Notes: a model not told the origin generated them from the letters alone. Positions 1 through 7,632 are shown, counted from the first letter of the stretch. The stretch is 19,958 nt of DNA from JALOAP01 sp964632355 (GCA_964632355.1 CAZWBW010000052.1:1-19958), one strand, 5' to 3'. Translations and numbers: made by a program.

Positions 1-16
1 CCGTGAGGTCAAACAT
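1..16 (-). CDS. possible start of a gene running off the left edge (MFDLT...)
   Basis: On the minus strand an ATG at 16-14 begins the residues MFDLT before the window ends. A GGGAG Shine-Dalgarno (25-29 on the plus strand as CTCCC) lies 8 nt upstream. The gene would follow the dienelactone hydrolase gene on the same strand after about 58 nt. An MFDLTG start is common in short-chain dehydrogenases, which suits a neighbourhood of CoA and hydrolase enzymes, but five codons cannot prove a family or even a gene. Confidence 0.25.
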
Positions 17-30
17 CGGTGCCACTCCCG

Positions 31-56
31 GGGCCCGGCGCTGGTGCACCGGGCCC
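31..56 (-). terminator. GC hairpin after the dienelactone hydrolase gene
   Basis: GGGCCCGG (31-38) and CCGGGCCC (49-56) form a perfect 8-bp stem with a 10-nt loop, starting 18 nt after the hydrolase stop on the minus strand. No T-tract follows, so it is a weak terminator candidate. It also lies just before the possible Shine-Dalgarno of the next gene. A second short stem, CCCGAA/TTCGGG, spans 54-70. Confidence 0.3.
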
Positions 57-74
57 GAATCTCGTTCGGGAGTT

Positions 75-740
75 CTACAGGTTCTCGCGATAGAACGCCA
101 GCATCTTCTCCCAGGCCTTCTTCGATGCCTCTTCGTTGTAGACGTCCGGGCGTTCGTCGTTGAAGAAGGCGTGCTGTGTGCCGGGGTAGGTGATGAACTC
201 GAACCGCTTGTTGCGGCGGCTCAGTTCCTGTTCGTACGTCGGGATGTTCGGGTTCACGAAGTCGTCGTGCTCGGCCCAGAACGCGAGCACCGGCGCGGTC
301 AGCCCGTCCCAGTCGTACTGCACGGCCGGGTGGCCACCGTAGAAGTCGACGCAGGCGCCGACATCGTCGCCTTTCTTGCAGGCGGCGAAGAGGCTGAGCG
401 CGCCGCCCATGCAGAAGCCAACCGTGCCGACCGGCCCACCGGTGAGCTCCTTGAGGTAGTTGATGGCGCCGCTCAGGTCCTTTTCGGCCTGTTCGATCTT
501 CATGGCCATCATCAGCTTCCCGGCCTCGTCCGGCTCATCGACCACCTTGCCGTGGTAGAGGTCGGGGGCGAGCGCTACGAAGCCTTCCTTCGCGAAGCGG
601 TCGCAGATGTCCTTGATGTTGCTGTTGAGGCCCCACCATTCCTGGATAACGATGACGCCCTTGCCGGTTCCGCTTTCGGGTTTCGCCAGGTAGCCAGAGG
701 CCTGTCCGCCGTTCGAAGCGAAAGTGACGGTCTCACCCAT
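75..740 (-). CDS. dienelactone hydrolase family protein
   Basis: This is an alpha/beta hydrolase of the dienelactone hydrolase family (PF01738), probably cytoplasmic, which typically opens lactone or ester bonds in aromatic or carboxylic-acid breakdown. Counting from the longer possible start, the nucleophile is Cys112 in GFCMGG, the acid is in EHDD (Asp161/162) and the histidine is His192 in TQHAFFND. Glu36 in QEWWG matches the glutamate that gates the cysteine in characterised members. The length, about 221 aa, is normal. An ATG at 744-746 directly abuts AGGAGG, while the second ATG (738-740) has ideal 6-nt spacing, so the protein probably starts MGETVTF. The true substrate is unknown. The gene is divergent from the crotonase gene. 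Confidence 0.9.
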   Translation of the reverse strand: MGETVTFASNGGQASGYLAKPESGTGKGVIVIQEWWGLNSNIKDICDRFAKEGFVALAPDLYHGKVVDEPDEAGKLMMAMKIEQAEKDLSGAINYLKELTGGPVGTVGFCMGGALSLFAACKKGDDVGACVDFYGGHPAVQYDWDGLTAPVLAFWAEHDDFVNPNIPTYEQELSRRNKRFEFITYPGTQHAFFNDERPDVYNEEASKKAWEKMLAFYRENL

Positions 741-746
741 GTCCAT

Positions 747-752
747 CCTCCT
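747..752 (-). promoter_or_regulatory. Shine-Dalgarno that decides the hydrolase start
   Basis: AGGAGG on the minus strand is contiguous with the ATG at 746 and 6 nt from the ATG at 740. The spacing favours initiation at 740, two codons into the longest frame. Confidence 0.7.
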
Positions 753-885
753 GTGGTTGCGGGCGCGTCGACCACGCCCGGTCTTCGGCGTAGCCTACCC
801 GACGGCACAACCACGCCGTTCGCTGCATTTTCGCACCGTTGGCACGCGGGTGGTCGCTGCGAACCGGCAGCCCGGCCGGACCGCG

Positions 886-891
886 TAGAAT
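886..891 (+). promoter_or_regulatory. -10-like box TAGAAT of the crotonase gene
   Basis: TAGAAT matches the sigma-70 -10 consensus at five of six positions and lies 30 nt before the ATG at 922, giving an expected leader of about 24 nt that holds the GGGGGA ribosome site (907-912). No convincing -35 was found. Confidence 0.45.
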
Positions 892-921
892 GCAGGCACT
901 CTTCACGGGGGATTTCGCACC

Positions 922-1722
922 ATGTCCGAAGTTGTGCTGTACGAACAGGATGGCGCCGTCGCCATCATCACCCTGAACCGCCCCGAAGCGCTCAACGCGA
1001 TGAACGCCGACCTGCTGAACCGCCTGCTCGAACTCACCACGCAGGCAGCCGAAGACCCGGCGGTCCGCTGCGTCGTCATCACGGGTGCGGGCCGCGCCTT
1101 CTGCGCCGGCGGCGATGTGAAGGGCATGGCCGCCCGCAACGAAGGGGGCAGCGGTGGCGAAGACCTGGTCGGCCGCGCCGATGTCCTTCGCCAGCAGGAA
1201 GAAGTCTCGCGGCTGCTCTACGAGATGCCGAAGCCGACGATCGCGATGGTGAACGGCCACGCTGTCGGCGCCGGGTTCAGCCTCGCGCTGGCTGCCGACC
1301 TCCGCGTCGCGAGCGACCAGGCGAAGTTCGGGACCGCGTTCGCCCGGGTCGGCTTCAGCGGCGACTTCGGTGGCACGTGGCTGCTTCAGCGGCTCGTTGG
1401 CCCGGCGAAAGCGAAGGAGCTCTACTTCCTCGCGGACATCCTCGACGCGAATCAGGCGCACGAACTCGGGCTGACGACGAAGGTGGTTCCCCACGAATCC
1501 CTGCGCGACGAAACGATGGCGCTCGCGAAGCGGCTCGCCGCCGGCCCGACCCTCGCCTATGGCCGGATGAAGGAGAACTTCACCTTCGGCGCGACGAACA
1601 CCTTCGCCGACACGCTCACGAAGGAAGCCGAGAACCAGACCCTCAGCGGCCAGACCGAGGACCACAAGAACGCTGCCCGCGCGTTCGTCGAGAAGCGCGA
1701 ACCGGAGTTCGTAGGCCGGTAG
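922..1722 (+). CDS. crotonase-fold enoyl-CoA hydratase/isomerase family protein
   Basis: This 266-aa protein has the crotonase fold (PF00378) and acts on acyl-CoA thioesters. The oxyanion-hole segments are visible: GRAFCAGGD (residues 58-65) and NGHAVGAGFSLALAADLRVAS (from 111). The two glutamates used by true enoyl-CoA hydratases are absent: the position in GGGCE is Ser120 and the position in QPEI is Phe140. Asp149, in FSGDFGGTW, aligns with the aspartate used by PaaG-like and dienoyl/epoxyphenylacetyl-CoA isomerases. It is therefore more likely an isomerase than a hydratase, with unknown substrate. GGGGGA at 907-912 lies 9 nt before the ATG. The gene stands alone on its strand and is followed directly by an intergenic repeat. 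Confidence 0.88.
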   Translation: MSEVVLYEQDGAVAIITLNRPEALNAMNADLLNRLLELTTQAAEDPAVRCVVITGAGRAFCAGGDVKGMAARNEGGSGGEDLVGRADVLRQQEEVSRLLYEMPKPTIAMVNGHAVGAGFSLALAADLRVASDQAKFGTAFARVGFSGDFGGTWLLQRLVGPAKAKELYFLADILDANQAHELGLTTKVVPHESLRDETMALAKRLAAGPTLAYGRMKENFTFGATNTFADTLTKEAENQTLSGQTEDHKNAARAFVEKREPEFVGR

Positions 1723-1734
1723 CGGGGGGCTGCT

Positions 1735-1944
1735 GGCTATTGGCTGTTGGCAATTGGCCCGTGGGTAGGCGTTCGGAAGTCATGCGGTGAATCCGCGGCC
1801 CGAGTGCTGAGAGTACGGGCGGGCACTCCCTTACGGGCTGGTCAGCCCCGGACCTGACAGCCGACTGCCGATGGCCCCATCGCCCGTGGCAGACCGCTCA
1901 CCAACAGCCAATAGCCAATAGCCAATAGCCAAGGGCCAATAGCC
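1735..1944. repeat. inverted pair of GGCTATTGGC-type short repeats
   Basis: GGCTATTGGCTGTTGG at 1735-1750 is repeated exactly in inverse complement at 1901-1916. The right arm continues as further CCAATAG units to 1944, including three AATAGCC steps and one variant with GGG. The arms enclose about 150 nt carrying a REP-like core at 1817-1837 and a related CAGCCGACTGCCGATGGCC string near 1858-1876. The right arm reaches the stop codon of the 65-aa membrane protein gene. No ORF in this stretch looks real. The structure resembles a mobile palindromic repeat element dropped between two convergent genes. Confidence 0.75.
1817..1837 (-). repeat. REP-like core, copy A
   Basis: Read on the minus strand this is CCGTAAGGGAGTGCCCGCCC, which differs at two of 20 positions from the copy ending at 12818 and resembles the two copies before the HUH transposase. 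Confidence 0.6.
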
Positions 1945-2141
1945 TACTCCCCCTCGTCGTCCGGCGGGCGGCCGAGCAGGCGCGGGACGGCGGTGTAGGC
2001 GAACAGGGTGAGCGCGAGGCCGATGGCGCCGAGGGTTACGAGGCCGCTGGAGCCGGCGAGGAAGCCCCACGCAAGAAAGGCGGCGGAAACCGCCAGCAAC
2101 ACCCACACCAGCCGGTCCCCGAAAGGGAGCGACCAGCGCAT
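1944..2141 (-). CDS. 65-aa membrane protein of unknown function
   Basis: The protein begins MRWSLPFGDRLVW and has two predicted membrane helices, about residues 11-29 and 32-52, joined by a short GSSG turn and followed by a short acidic tail (PPDDEGE). Its ATG overlaps the thyX stop codon in a TGATG arrangement, so translation is probably coupled to thyX. A longer frame exists upstream but only shadows thyX. I do not recognise a family. Its stop codon abuts the intergenic repeat array. Two-helix proteins of this size are often accessory or hypothetical membrane proteins. Confidence 0.7.
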   Translation of the reverse strand: MRWSLPFGDRLVWVLLAVSAAFLAWGFLAGSSGLVTLGAIGLALTLFAYTAVPRLLGRPPDDEGE

Positions 2142-2968
2142 CAGGAGCCGCCGCTCATCCCTTCGTCGAAGGTTTCGATGGTCTCCCAGTCTTCGTCGCG
2201 GAGCGGCGCCAGTTCGCCCTTCCGGTGGGCGTCGTACAGCCGGAAGAGCGCGTCCTTGTGCGGACGAACGCGGCCGATGGGGCACGCCGCCCAGTCCTTC
2301 TCGGATTCGTCGCAGTAGCCCATGCGGAGCTCACCGCACTTCGGCTGCAGGTACCGGCCGAGTTCGGGCACCACGCGCATGACTTCGGCGCGCATGAGTG
2401 CCACCACCTTGCGAAACTCCCACTGCGCCCGCGTGCAGAGCCGCAGGTCCGAGATGTGGAGCAAGCTCTGGAAGTTCACCGTGACCTTGAAGTTGGTGTT
2501 CGTCGCGTTCGGCAGCAGGAAGCGAGCGTCTTCGGCGGGCACCCCGGCCGCGACCATCTCTTCGTACAGCTCCCCGACGCGCTCGAAGAGCTCCCGCATC
2601 TTCGGCTCCATGCCCGCTTTGCGCACGGTCTCGGGCACGGTGTACGGGAATTCGCCCTTCTTATAGGTGACGTACCGCTGGCTCTGCTGTTCGAAGCTGA
2701 TGCCGACCCTGTGCCGCACGAACTGGTGCGAGAACGCGCGGGAGACGCCGGAGATGGCGAATTCGAACCAGACCTGCTCCAGCGGGCTCGAATGGCCAGT
2801 CTTCAGGCGCTCTTCGATGAACTTCGTCATCTGCTCGCGCGTGATGCGCTCGTCGTCGATACGTTCGAGCACCTGCTGGGGCGTGAACTGGCTGTAGCAC
2901 GTCCGGTAGGCCATGTAGAGCGACCGGATCGGGTCTTCGGTATGGGAGATGAGCGTGACCTGGATCAT
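2141..2968 (-). CDS. thyX: FAD-dependent thymidylate synthase (ThyX)
   Basis: ThyX (EC 2.1.1.148) makes dTMP from dUMP using methylene-tetrahydrofolate and reduced FAD. The 275-aa protein shows the family signature at residues 85-99: RHR, then SFEQQSQRY. The spacing between RHR and the signature serine is eight residues, one more than the usual RHRX7S. Other family features are GHSSPLEQ (59-66), FLLPNATNTNF (150-160) and the nucleotide-binding SDLRLCTRAQWE (173-184). The C-terminal part carries Cys211, Cys219 and Cys229, a possible metal site. A GGAG ribosome site precedes the ATG by 5 nt. A TAACAT box at 3017-3022 could be its promoter. No thyA is seen. It probably shares a transcript with the 65-aa membrane protein. 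Confidence 0.93.
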   Translation of the reverse strand: MIQVTLISHTEDPIRSLYMAYRTCYSQFTPQQVLERIDDERITREQMTKFIEERLKTGHSSPLEQVWFEFAISGVSRAFSHQFVRHRVGISFEQQSQRYVTYKKGEFPYTVPETVRKAGMEPKMRELFERVGELYEEMVAAGVPAEDARFLLPNATNTNFKVTVNFQSLLHISDLRLCTRAQWEFRKVVALMRAEVMRVVPELGRYLQPKCGELRMGYCDESEKDWAACPIGRVRPHKDALFRLYDAHRKGELAPLRDEDWETIETFDEGMSGGS

Positions 2969-3032
2969 CGGTGCTCCATGGCCAGGTGTGCCCCAGGCGA
3001 GGGCTGGCCACCGTTCATGTTACCAGCGGCCG

Positions 3033-3530
3033 CTATGGGATGACCTCGAACTTCCAGGCGACCCGCTGGCGCGCCGGTTCGTTCGGGTTGTTCGGGTTTA
3101 TTACGGTAACCGCGACATCGTGCACACCGAGCGACAGCGGGTCGGGCGGCACCCAGCACCCCTGCGCCTCGGTGTTGTTGTTCCGCGGGAACCACGTGAT
3201 TTCCGTGGTCTTCTCCACGCCGTCCACCGCCAGCCTGAACCACTGGAGATTGCCGAAGTCGAAGCCTTCGAAGTTGACGTCGAAGCAGATGCCGCCGGGC
3301 GCGTTCGGGTTCGGGGGTGTCAGCGCATTGCGGCGAACCTGGCTTCCGTGCTCCGGCGAGATGGCGGTGACGTTATCGCGAAGGCGCGGCGCCGGGCCGA
3401 ACTCGTCGGCGCTCGCCGTTTCGACAGGGCTCGAGCCGCCCGTGTTCCCGTCGTCCGGGCCATCGCCACAGGCAGCAGCGATCAGCGAAACCGACAGCGC
3501 GACGACAGGAACCCAGCGGAAGATCGACAT
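3033..3530 (-). CDS. small secreted lipoprotein of unknown function
   Basis: The 165-aa product has a signal peptide ending in a lipobox (SLIAAAC, lipidated Cys21), then a flexible Gly/Asp/Ser-rich linker to about residue 45. The rest, residues 48-165, looks like one beta-sandwich (Ig- or carbohydrate-binding-like) domain, with ICFDVNFEGFDFGNLQWFRLAVDG as a typical strand pattern (described here from 81 on) and a closing VHDVAVTVIN/VAWKFEVIP pair. Cys82 and Cys124 could form a disulphide. The sequence TACCTT lies 7 nt before the ATG with no Shine-Dalgarno, so a leaderless transcript is possible. It should sit on the outer face of the membrane. No enzyme motif is visible. Confidence 0.75.
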   Translation of the reverse strand: MSIFRWVPVVALSVSLIAAACGDGPDDGNTGGSSPVETASADEFGPAPRLRDNVTAISPEHGSQVRRNALTPPNPNAPGGICFDVNFEGFDFGNLQWFRLAVDGVEKTTEITWFPRNNNTEAQGCWVPPDPLSLGVHDVAVTVINPNNPNEPARQRVAWKFEVIP

Positions 3531-3651
3531 GGGAGCGAAGGTAGCACCGGCCCGGAATGCGGACCAGCGACAGGAACAGGTTGGGGATCGGACGCGCGAT
3601 GGTGCTCAGTGGTGGCGGCCCCTGCGGCCGAAATCACCACGGAGGTGCCAG

Positions 3652-4074
3652 GTGATCGAACCGAACGAACCCACACCCGAACCGGCCCCGGAGCACCAGG
3701 AACCGCTGGCCGACGCCGCGGAGCCGTCCGGTCCTGCATCGAACGTGCAGGAGGATGTGGAGGCGCTCCGCGCGGCGCTCGCCGAACGCGAGGAGCAACT
3801 CGCCTCAGAACGGGAGACGTCGCGGCGGCTCGTAGCGCGCGTTCGGGAGGCGCTGCTCGCCAGCGACCCCGACGTCGCACCGGAGCTCGTGCAGGGCGAG
3901 ACGCTCGAGGAGATCGAGGAGAGCTTCGCGCAGGCGCAGGCGGTGGTGCGGCGCGTGCGGGAGCGGGTCGCGCGAGAAACACCGTTCGCTGCGCCCGCGG
4001 GAGCGCCGGGGCGGCTGGTTCACACACCGGCGACGGCGCTCGACAAGATTCGTGCGGGACTGGCGGGACGGTAA
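3652..4074 (+). CDS. 140-aa coiled-coil protein, GTG start, function unknown
   Basis: A GGAGGT ribosome site (3641-3646) lies 5 nt before a GTG at 3652, which gives a 140-aa protein; the open frame extends upstream but has no better start. Residues 2-30 are a Pro/Glu-rich disordered lead. Residues 32-108 are almost wholly helical and charged (VEALRAALAEREEQLASERE..., ...LEEIEESFAQAQAVVRRVRERVA) and should form a coiled coil. The tail ends TALDKIRAGLAGR. The layout recalls phage scaffold-like or structural adaptor proteins, but nothing else phage-like is nearby. It is divergent from the lipoprotein gene and is followed by a strong hairpin. Confidence 0.6.
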   Translation: MIEPNEPTPEPAPEHQEPLADAAEPSGPASNVQEDVEALRAALAEREEQLASERETSRRLVARVREALLASDPDVAPELVQGETLEEIEESFAQAQAVVRRVRERVARETPFAAPAGAPGRLVHTPATALDKIRAGLAGR

Positions 4075-4081
4075 TTGAGGT

Positions 4082-4126
4082 GCGGCCCGGCGAAGCGATC
4101 CCCCTCCCTGTGCTTCGCCGGGCCGC
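4082..4126 (+). terminator. 15-bp perfect hairpin after the coiled-coil gene
   Basis: GCGGCCCGGCGAAGC (4082-4096) and GCTTCGCCGGGCCGC (4112-4126) pair perfectly around a 15-nt loop, starting 7 nt after the TAA of the upstream gene. There is no T-tract, so termination would need Rho or the hairpin may mainly protect the 3' end. Confidence 0.5.
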
Positions 4127-4326
4127 CAGCATCACGCCGGGAGCGCAGCGAACGCTCGCGCGCCGCCCGGCCACCCAATAGCGGCCGACCCGGGGTGCAC
4201 ACCGAGCAGGAGCGAAAAGCGCCTTCGCCTCCTGCAGCGCGCACCTTCGCATGGAGTACGATCCGGCGGCGGGGGAGGATCTCCCGATTAGAGCGCCTGC
4301 GAAAGATTTTTCGCTCGTTTGTGGGT
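4127..4326. other. intergenic stretch between convergent genes
   Basis: No gene was recognised. It holds two small palindromes: GGGAG/CTCCC at 4273-4285 and GCGAAA/TTTCGC at 4299-4314. The second lies 13 nt past the LOG gene stop on the minus strand and has an AATC loop and an A/T-rich stem, so it could help end that transcript. Confidence 0.4.
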
Positions 4327-5100
4327 TTATTCGAAAAGCCACCGGCGCCGCCGCTGCCGCCGCGCCACGTAGCTCAGCCCAAAGCGTGCGATGGCGGCGT
4401 CGCGGATATGTTCCACCGCCTCGGCCGGGTCGTCGGTCAGGTGCAGCAGCTCGAGGTCCTGCGGGTCGATGAGCCCGTGCTTGAGCATGGTGCCGCGCAG
4501 CGTTTCGAGGAGCGGCTCCCAGAACCAGCGCCCCACGAGAACGATGGGGAACTGCTTGATCTTGCCGTTCTGGATGAGCGTGGCGGTTTCGAAGATCTCG
4601 TCGAAAGTCCCGTACCCGCCGGGCATGACGATGAAGCCGTACGAGTACTTCACCAGCATGACCTTGCGGATGAAGAAGTAGCGGAACGTGACCGCCCGAT
4701 CGAGATACGGGTTCGCTTCCTGCTCGTGGGGCAGGATGATGTTGCACCCGACCGAAGTGCCGCCGGCCTCCTGCGCGCCGCGGTTCGCTGCCTCCATCAG
4801 CCCCGGGCCACCACCCGTCATCACGGCGAACCCCGCCCTTGCGAGCTGGGCGCCGATGGTTCGCGTGATTTCGTATGTCGGATCGCCCTCCGGGATGCGG
4901 GCACTGCCGAAGACGGTCACCGCAGGCCCGAGAAAGTGCAGCGCGCGCAGAGCCCGCATGTACTCGGTGAACACGCGAAAGGCGTGACGCAGCTCGAAGC
5001 CGCGCCCCTGCGGTCCCTCGAGGTACTTGCGTTCCTCGCGGGCGCGCTTGGGCGATTCCGCGGGGAAATCGGCGACGGGAGCGGATTGCTGTACTGCCAT
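4327..5100 (-). CDS. LOG family protein (Rossmann-fold nucleotide phosphoribohydrolase-like)
   Basis: The family (TIGR00730/PF03641) hydrolyses the N-glycosidic bond of nucleoside 5'-monophosphates. Plant and some bacterial members activate cytokinins, and many bacterial ones recycle nucleotides. The 257-aa protein has the nucleotide-binding GGGPGLMEAANRGA (97-110) and the family hallmark PGGYGTFDE (160-168). VFGSARIP (63-70) opens the Rossmann fold. Residues 1-55 are an N-terminal helical extension and the C-terminus is very basic (RRQRRRRWLFE). There is no Shine-Dalgarno; GATAGT lies exactly 6 nt before the ATG. Its true substrate cannot be read from the sequence. Confidence 0.9.
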   Translation of the reverse strand: MAVQQSAPVADFPAESPKRAREERKYLEGPQGRGFELRHAFRVFTEYMRALRALHFLGPAVTVFGSARIPEGDPTYEITRTIGAQLARAGFAVMTGGGPGLMEAANRGAQEAGGTSVGCNIILPHEQEANPYLDRAVTFRYFFIRKVMLVKYSYGFIVMPGGYGTFDEIFETATLIQNGKIKQFPIVLVGRWFWEPLLETLRGTMLKHGLIDPQDLELLHLTDDPAEAVEHIRDAAIARFGLSYVARRQRRRRWLFE

Positions 5101-5106
5101 GCCGTT

Positions 5107-5112
5107 ACTATC
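5107..5112 (-). promoter_or_regulatory. -10-like box GATAGT, 6 nt before the LOG start
   Basis: On the minus strand GATAGT-AACGGC-ATG leaves no room for a leader, which fits a leaderless transcript. No clear -35 was found. Confidence 0.45.
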
Positions 5113-5232
5113 GAACGCCCGGGGGGCTGGCGCGAGTAGTTACCCCGCCGTGAATTGGAAACCCTCGCCACGGCCGGCCCGGCGACAGCCCTGATGGCGC
5201 CACCGGACCGGCCGTGCGACTGGACGGGGTAG

Positions 5233-6078
5233 TTAGACGCGGGCCGCGGCGGCCGCCTGCGCATAGCGCGAGAGCCGCGGGAGCGCCTCCTCGGCGGGCA
5301 CCGGCGGCAGCACGAACACGCAGCGGGTGACCCCGGCACGGGCGAGCGCCTCGATGTTCTCCGGCTTGGGCGGTGCGCCGAACAGCGAAACGGGGATGTC
5401 GCCGCGCCCGGCCTCCTTCGCGAGCCCCTGCAACTCCGCGATGCGCTCGTGGAGGTTATCGGTGCCGCGACCATAGATCGGCATCCATTCGTCCCCATAC
5501 CGGATGACGCGCTGGAACGTGCGCGGCCCTGCGCCGCCGACGAGGATCGGCGGATGCGGCTTCTGCACCGGCTTCGGCCACGACCACGCGGGCGGGAAAT
5601 CGACGAACTCGCCGTGGTACTCGGCCTCGTCCTTCGTCCAGAGTTCCTTCATCGCCTCGATGCGCTCGCGCAGGATCTTCCAGCGGCGATGCGGCGGCGT
5701 GCCGTGGTCCTCCATCTCCTCGATGTTCCAGCCGCCGCCGACCCCGAAAAGGACACGGCCGCCGGAGAGGTGGTCGACGCTCGCGACCTCCTTGGCGGTG
5801 ATGATGGGGTCGCGCTGGATGACGAGGCAGATGCCCGTGCCGACCTTCAGGTTCTTTGTGACCGCCGCTGCGGCCGCCATGGCCACGAATGGGTCGAGGG
5901 TGTGGGAATACTCCCGCGGAAGCTCAGCGCCACCAGGCCACGGTGTCTTCCGACTTGCGGGAATGTGGGTGTGCTCCGGGAAAAAGAGCGACTCGAACCC
6001 CAGGTCCTCACACGCCCGCGCGAGTTCCGGCACCGGGATCGCATAGTCGGTGGGGAACATGGTGATGCCGAACTTCAT
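5233..6078 (-). CDS. LLM class F420-dependent oxidoreductase (Rv2161c-like)
   Basis: This 281-aa protein belongs to the luciferase-like monooxygenase fold (PF00296). The motif set fits the TIGR03619 F420-dependent group: MKFGITMFPTDYAIP at the start, ESLFFPEHTHIP, GTGICLVIQRDP, ASVDHLSGGRVLFGVGGGWN and KPHPPILVGGAG. Such enzymes use reduced cofactor F420 for two-electron reductions or oxidations; the substrate is unknown. The start is set by AGGAGG (6084-6089) 5 nt before the ATG at 6078, not the ATG 45 nt further upstream. A TACACT box lies upstream at 6105-6110. It follows the NnrS-like gene on the same strand but appears to have its own promoter. F420 use is inferred from the family only. 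Confidence 0.88.
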   Translation of the reverse strand: MKFGITMFPTDYAIPVPELARACEDLGFESLFFPEHTHIPASRKTPWPGGAELPREYSHTLDPFVAMAAAAAVTKNLKVGTGICLVIQRDPIITAKEVASVDHLSGGRVLFGVGGGWNIEEMEDHGTPPHRRWKILRERIEAMKELWTKDEAEYHGEFVDFPPAWSWPKPVQKPHPPILVGGAGPRTFQRVIRYGDEWMPIYGRGTDNLHERIAELQGLAKEAGRGDIPVSLFGAPPKPENIEALARAGVTRCVFVLPPVPAEEALPRLSRYAQAAAAARV

Positions 6079-6083
6079 CGAAG

Positions 6084-6110
6084 CCTCCTGAGAACTGCCC
6101 GCGTAGTGTA
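6084..6110 (-). promoter_or_regulatory. promoter -10 box and Shine-Dalgarno of the F420-type oxidoreductase gene
   Basis: TACACT (6105-6110 on the minus strand) would give a start of transcription near 6098 and a leader of about 20 nt that contains AGGAGG (6084-6089). Confidence 0.5.
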
Positions 6111-6192
6111 GCGCCCGCCGCATGATGACGCGGCAGACACCGGTCGAGGTCTCTTGACCATGGCGAGTCGCCCGGGACCGCGTTATAGGGGA

Positions 6193-7593
6193 CTACGAAG
6201 CTCGTGAGCGAGAAGTTGGCACGCCGAGGAGTTCCTTCATCCGGGACTCGTCTCGCACCGCGCGGAACACGCTCACAGCGAACAACGCGATGCCGAGCCA
6301 GGCCAGCAACCCGGCCAGCGCCGCCGTGTGCATCCGCGGTTCCAGGTCCACGCTCTCCAGTTCGAACAGCAGGCCGGAGAGCACCCGGAGCACAAGCGCG
6401 CCAATGAGCAACCAGAACGGCAGCACGTCGGTAAGGCCGGGCTGGCGCGCTTCGGCCCGGGCGAGCGCAAACACGGGCGCGATCAACTGCGCCATGCCGA
6501 AGATGAGCATCGTGATCATCCCGAGGCCGAACGCATGCCGGGCGGCATCGCGGAAGCCGAACAGCTCGTGTTCGCCCGAAAGCAGGCTCGCGGCGCCCGC
6601 CCACGCGATCAACAGCCCGCCGAGCACCGATGCGATGTTCGCCGCCAGCACGTAGCGCGCCGCCGCCCGCGCCCGCGGACGGAGCCGGTGCGCGCTGCCC
6701 CAGACCGACCCGGCAACCGGCGCCAGCCATGCCATGGCGCCGCCGGCGAGCAAAAGGCCCGCGCCGAGCAGCCGCTCGTTCGCCTCGGCGGAGAGGTCGG
6801 CGAGCGAGAGCAGGATGAGCGTCACCCCCGCGTTAAACGCGACTCCCGGCACCAACACGGCCCGGACGCTCGGCGTCTTGCGCCCGAAGAACACCGGCAC
6901 CGAACGGCTCTGCACCGACCACACGAAGTTGCCCACGGCGCCGAAGATGACGACCCACGTGAGTACCTCCTCGAGGTGCAGGGGAATGAACCGGTCGTTA
7001 TCGGCGGCGCGCGTGCCGGCCGGGATCATGAAGACGGCCCAGGCCGCCCACCACGCAGCGCCCGCCCAGGCGAAGTAGCGCCACGGCTCGACGCGCTTTC
7101 GCCCCTTCGCAAGCGTCACCGCAAGGACGGCGGCGACGGCCAGCGTACCGCCAGCACCGACCTGCCCGGCGATGACCAGGCTCACCTCGGCGAGGGTGCC
7201 GGTGAAGAACGACTGCGCGATGGTCCGGAGCACGACCGCCACGACCAGCAACACCAGGATCGGCAGGGTGACGCGAACCGGGATCGGCGGCCGGCCGGCG
7301 AACCGCGGGATGAGCCGCATCGCCATGCCGGCAACGAAGAGCCCGGCCCAGCCCTGGAGCTGCGCCCACGCATGCGCCTGGATGAGCTGCGGCAGCCGTT
7401 CGTCCCACGGGAGCGTCCCGGTCGACGTCAGCGGCGCCACAATCGCGAGGAGAAAGCCCGCCGCCAGCGCGATAACCAGCGCCGACGCGATGTAGCCGAT
7501 GTACGACCGGTCCTCGACCGCAGGCTGGACCTCGGGGCTGCGAACGGTCGGTGGTTCGAGTTGGATGTCGTCGTGCTGCGCGCCCCGGGCCAT
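6193..7593 (-). CDS. NnrS-like multi-pass membrane protein
   Basis: The 466-aa protein has about 12 predicted membrane helices after a 30-residue polar N-terminus. It matches the NnrS family pattern: QAHAWAQLQGWAGLFVAGMA (His74) leading to MRLIPRFAGRPP (92-103), HLEEVLTW (His206) and RHAFGLGMITMLIFGMAQ (His353). NnrS proteins bind haem and copper and are linked to nitric-oxide or nitrosative stress in denitrifiers. No other nitrogen-oxide genes are visible here, so that role is only a family inference. GAGG lies about 9 nt before the ATG. The 100-N gap begins 40 nt upstream, so its promoter and upstream partner are unknown. Confidence 0.75.
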   Translation of the reverse strand: MARGAQHDDIQLEPPTVRSPEVQPAVEDRSYIGYIASALVIALAAGFLLAIVAPLTSTGTLPWDERLPQLIQAHAWAQLQGWAGLFVAGMAMRLIPRFAGRPPIPVRVTLPILVLLVVAVVLRTIAQSFFTGTLAEVSLVIAGQVGAGGTLAVAAVLAVTLAKGRKRVEPWRYFAWAGAAWWAAWAVFMIPAGTRAADNDRFIPLHLEEVLTWVVIFGAVGNFVWSVQSRSVPVFFGRKTPSVRAVLVPGVAFNAGVTLILLSLADLSAEANERLLGAGLLLAGGAMAWLAPVAGSVWGSAHRLRPRARAAARYVLAANIASVLGGLLIAWAGAASLLSGEHELFGFRDAARHAFGLGMITMLIFGMAQLIAPVFALARAEARQPGLTDVLPFWLLIGALVLRVLSGLLFELESVDLEPRMHTAALAGLLAWLGIALFAVSVFRAVRDESRMKELLGVPTSRSRAS

Positions 7594-7632
7594 ACCCTAG
7601 CCTCTTCGATGTGAGGCTCGCAGGCAACCGGT

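Noticed and set aside
3..1790. A 595-aa plus-strand open frame
   Set aside because: It is antisense to the hydrolase gene and overlaps the crotonase gene in another frame; its composition is Arg/Pro-rich, as for shadows in high-GC DNA.
4075..5139. A 354-aa plus-strand open frame over the LOG gene
   Set aside because: No domain is visible; the minus-strand LOG protein has clear family motifs.
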